Positions 7,401 to 8,338 of a stretch of 8,338 bases of DNA are shown here, one piece after another. Numbering within the stretch: the first letter of the stretch is position 1; each line of letters begins with the position of its first letter. The translations under genes were made by a program, and so were the position numbers. The notes beneath the pieces are model-generated. The model searched no databases. It worked only from the letters and a program-made list of their open reading frames with translations, and was not told the origin of the DNA. The stretch covers positions 1 through 8,338 of the forward strand of contig CANQTI010000080.1 in NCBI GenBank assembly GCA_947626725.1, given 5' to 3'. The DNA is from an uncultured Eisenbergiella sp. GTDB taxonomy: Bacteria > Bacillota > Clostridia > Lachnospirales > Lachnospiraceae.

Positions 7401-7966
7401 ACAAGGTTCTGCTTTTCTGATTCCAGCCGCTTGACCGCCGCCTCCTTGCGCCGTTTGAACTTGACGATGCCGGCAGCTTCATCGAACAGCTCCCTGCGCT
7501 CTTCCGGCTTCCCGCTCAGGATCTTATCGATCTGCCCCTGCCCGATGATGGAATAGCCTTCCTTGCCGATACCCGTATCATAGAACAGCTCGTTGATATC
7601 CTTGAGACGGCACGGCGTCCCATTGAGCAGATATTCGCTCTCTCCGGAACGGTACAGCCGTCTGGCAACCGTCAGTTCTTCATATTCTATCGGAAGCGAG
7701 TGGTCCGAATTATCCAGCGTAATCGCCACATAAGCATAGCCCAGCGGCTTTCTCATTTCGGTACCGGAAAAAATAACGTCCTGCATGGATGCGCCCCGCA
7801 GCTGCTTGATCCGCTGCTCTCCCAGCACCCAGCGCACGGCGTCCGCCACGTTGCTCTTTCCGCTGCCGTTCGGCCCCACAATCGCGGTAATTCCGTTATG
7901 AAACTGAAATCGGATTTTGTTTGCGAAGGACTTAAAGCCCTGTACCTCAATACTCTTTAAATACAT
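4406..7966 (-). CDS. smc: Chromosome partition protein SMC
   Basis: SMC is the ATPase of the condensin-like SMC-ScpA-ScpB complex that compacts and segregates the bacterial chromosome. The 1186-residue product matches the usual family length. The N-terminal head carries Walker A GPNGSGKSN at 31-39 and a Q-loop region around IIGQGQ (140-145). A long coiled coil runs to about 515, a hinge occupies about 518-670 with the conserved glycine-rich GGAISGG at 658-664, and the return coiled coil runs to about 1020. The C-terminal head has the signature LSGGE at 1090-1094, Walker B with catalytic acid in CLLDEIEAALDD (1115-1126) and a switch histidine in ITHRR (1148-1152). All elements needed for an active ATPase are present and no frameshift is seen. 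The start MYLKSIEVQGFKSF is the canonical family N terminus; its likely ribosome site GAAGGAG (7979-7985) lies inside the end of rnc, 12 bases upstream, a rather long spacing. Confidence 0.99.
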   Translation of the reverse strand: MYLKSIEVQGFKSFANKIRFQFHNGITAIVGPNGSGKSNVADAVRWVLGEQRIKQLRGASMQDVIFSGTEMRKPLGYAYVAITLDNSDHSLPIEYEELTVARRLYRSGESEYLLNGTPCRLKDINELFYDTGIGKEGYSIIGQGQIDKILSGKPEERRELFDEAAGIVKFKRRKEAAVKRLESEKQNLVRISDILGELEKQVAPLEKQAEKAKVYLRKKEELKTLDVNVFLLESRKLQEQLFEVEKNRKIAADDLADTTQAFQDTRQEYDRIQALLEKLEREMEDARARVTDTTVLQGKLEGEIAVLKEQINSVRGNEAHLQNRQAALQQEIDSRGAEKEKMLEQKAQYDAKWEEMRQSRDEAAALLLQVQDRIAALNASIESGKNAIIEALNERAAIRSRMGRFDTMQEQIQIRRAQLNSRLLQAKSDEAEQAESIRKLEEAFEAVGEEIRTFQDEQSTMEERLSGLREELAAKDRELRDTQVLYHQDKSRLDALSNLTERYEGYGGSVRRVMEQKEHTRGIIGVVADILKVEKKYETAIETALGGNIQNIVTQDEETAKRMIAYLKQTKGGRATFLPLTSIRNAQVFKQGDALSEKGVLGLAHELVQIRKEYADVAKSLLGRIVVVDQVDNAVLLAKKYGYSFRIVTLEGELLAPGGAISGGAFKNSSNLLGRRREMDELEQKVKQTLRRVDVLLDEIEQIKQRRNRLRLELEQSKMQLQQAFIRQNTARLNVLAAQEKKSQTAAGMDSLRREEEEIEAQTRELKKSREDIQAELASSQEQEKRTEEEIAVRQEELEQRRREESEQTAALGEREVEVEGARQQAGFYQANIDRLDGELERYEAELAEVRESIETGQEGIAEKEERISVIEQTIAESGQDRSRAQGLLEEDGQRKEELSAKQKNFFAKREELSGRMNALDKDVYRLNAQKERLEESIESQINYMWNEYGITLSDASLLRDEALTDLAEVKRSAAALKDAIRRLGDVNVNAIEDYRNLMERYTFMKTQHDDLVEAEKTLTHIIVELDEAMRRQFKEKFAQIGSQFDRVFKELFGGGKATLELMEDEDILEAGIRIIAQPPGKKLQNMMQLSGGEKALTAISLLFAIQNLKPSPFCLLDEIEAALDDSNVGRYARYLHKLTAHTQFIIITHRRGTMEAADRLYGITMQEKGVSALVSVSLIEKDLTA

Positions 7967-7969
7967 GAA

Positions 7970-8338
7970 TCAATACTGCTCCTTCATCCTGCGCAGAAAA
8001 AGAATCGCTTCATAGGCCGCCTGCTGCTCTGCGGCCTTCTTGGTACGTCCCTGGCCATGCCCGATAACCCGCTGCTGCAAAACGGCGTCCACCTGGAACT
8101 GCTTATCGTGATCCGGTCCGGACTCTCCTTTCAGCTCATAGGAAAAACCGGAGACTCCCTGGGCCTGCAGCATTTCCTGCAAAACAGTCTTGCTGTCGTA
8201 AAACAGGATCTTATTCTCCAGATCCGAAAGCACGAACCTGTGTATGAAATCATGGGCGGCCGCAAATCCGCCGTCCAGGTAGATCGCCCCAATCAGAGCC
8301 TCCATGGCATCCGAGGTGATGGAATCCCGTTCCCGGCC
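7970..8338 (-). CDS. rnc: Ribonuclease III, C-terminal part (5' end outside window)
   Basis: Ribonuclease III cuts double-stranded RNA, maturing rRNA precursors and processing structured mRNAs in the cytoplasm. The last 122 residues are visible; the frame stays open to the window edge, so the gene begins beyond it. The visible part starts in the catalytic domain with the signature SDAMEALIGAIYLDGG; the Asp and Glu at visible residues 10 and 13 match the metal-binding Asp114 and Glu117 of the E. coli enzyme. A double-stranded RNA-binding domain follows at about residues 47-117, starting DSKTVLQEMLQ and ending in the basic GRTKKAAEQQAAYEAI helix. An ATG at 8305 lies inside the catalytic motif and is not the true start. 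The stop is only 3 bases before smc, so the two are almost certainly co-transcribed. The identification is firm; only the N-terminal half, which would hold the other acidic catalytic residues, is unseen. Confidence 0.96.
   Translation of the reverse strand, partial: GRERDSITSDAMEALIGAIYLDGGFAAAHDFIHRFVLSDLENKILFYDSKTVLQEMLQAQGVSGFSYELKGESGPDHDKQFQVDAVLQQRVIGHGQGRTKKAAEQQAAYEAILFLRRMKEQY

Overview
The window is a chromosomal housekeeping segment from a Gram-positive bacterium of the Clostridia, most likely a Lachnospiraceae-type gut anaerobe. This is inferred from the gene order (rnc-smc-ftsY ... ylxM-ffh, the classic Firmicutes arrangement), strong purine-rich ribosome binding sites, a moderately high G+C content and the protein signatures. 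All genes recognised lie on the minus strand, so the region reads from high to low coordinates.

Layout in transcription order: the 3' part of rnc (RNase III, cut by the window edge); smc (full-length chromosome condensation ATPase, 3 bases after rnc); ftsY (SRP receptor GTPase, about 100 bases after smc, with a perfect 14-base palindrome just before its ribosome binding site); ilvA (threonine ammonia-lyase with a C-terminal ACT-like domain, GTG start, 14 bases after ftsY); an M28-family zinc aminopeptidase with a PA-like insertion and no signal peptide (173-base spacer after ilvA); then a break with AT-rich tandem repeats of about 24 bases and a near-consensus sigma-A promoter. That promoter drives ylxM (SRP-associated helix-turn-helix protein) and the first 21 codons of ffh (SRP54 GTPase), which leaves the window at its low-coordinate edge.

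Functionally, the window links RNA processing (rnc), chromosome segregation (smc) and co-translational membrane targeting (ftsY, ylxM, ffh), with two metabolic genes (ilvA and the peptidase) placed inside the targeting cluster. The new promoter before ylxM suggests ylxM-ffh is transcribed independently of the rnc-smc-ftsY-ilvA-peptidase series, although no intrinsic terminator separates them, so readthrough is possible.

The coding content is ordinary. The most unusual features are non-coding: the 24-base direct repeats abutting the -35 of the ylxM-ffh promoter, and a 45-base GC-rich tandem repeat in the ylxM-ffh spacer in which each unit carries a conserved 4-bp hairpin stem. I saw no mobile element, CRISPR array, tRNA or rRNA, and no convincing novel multi-gene system.
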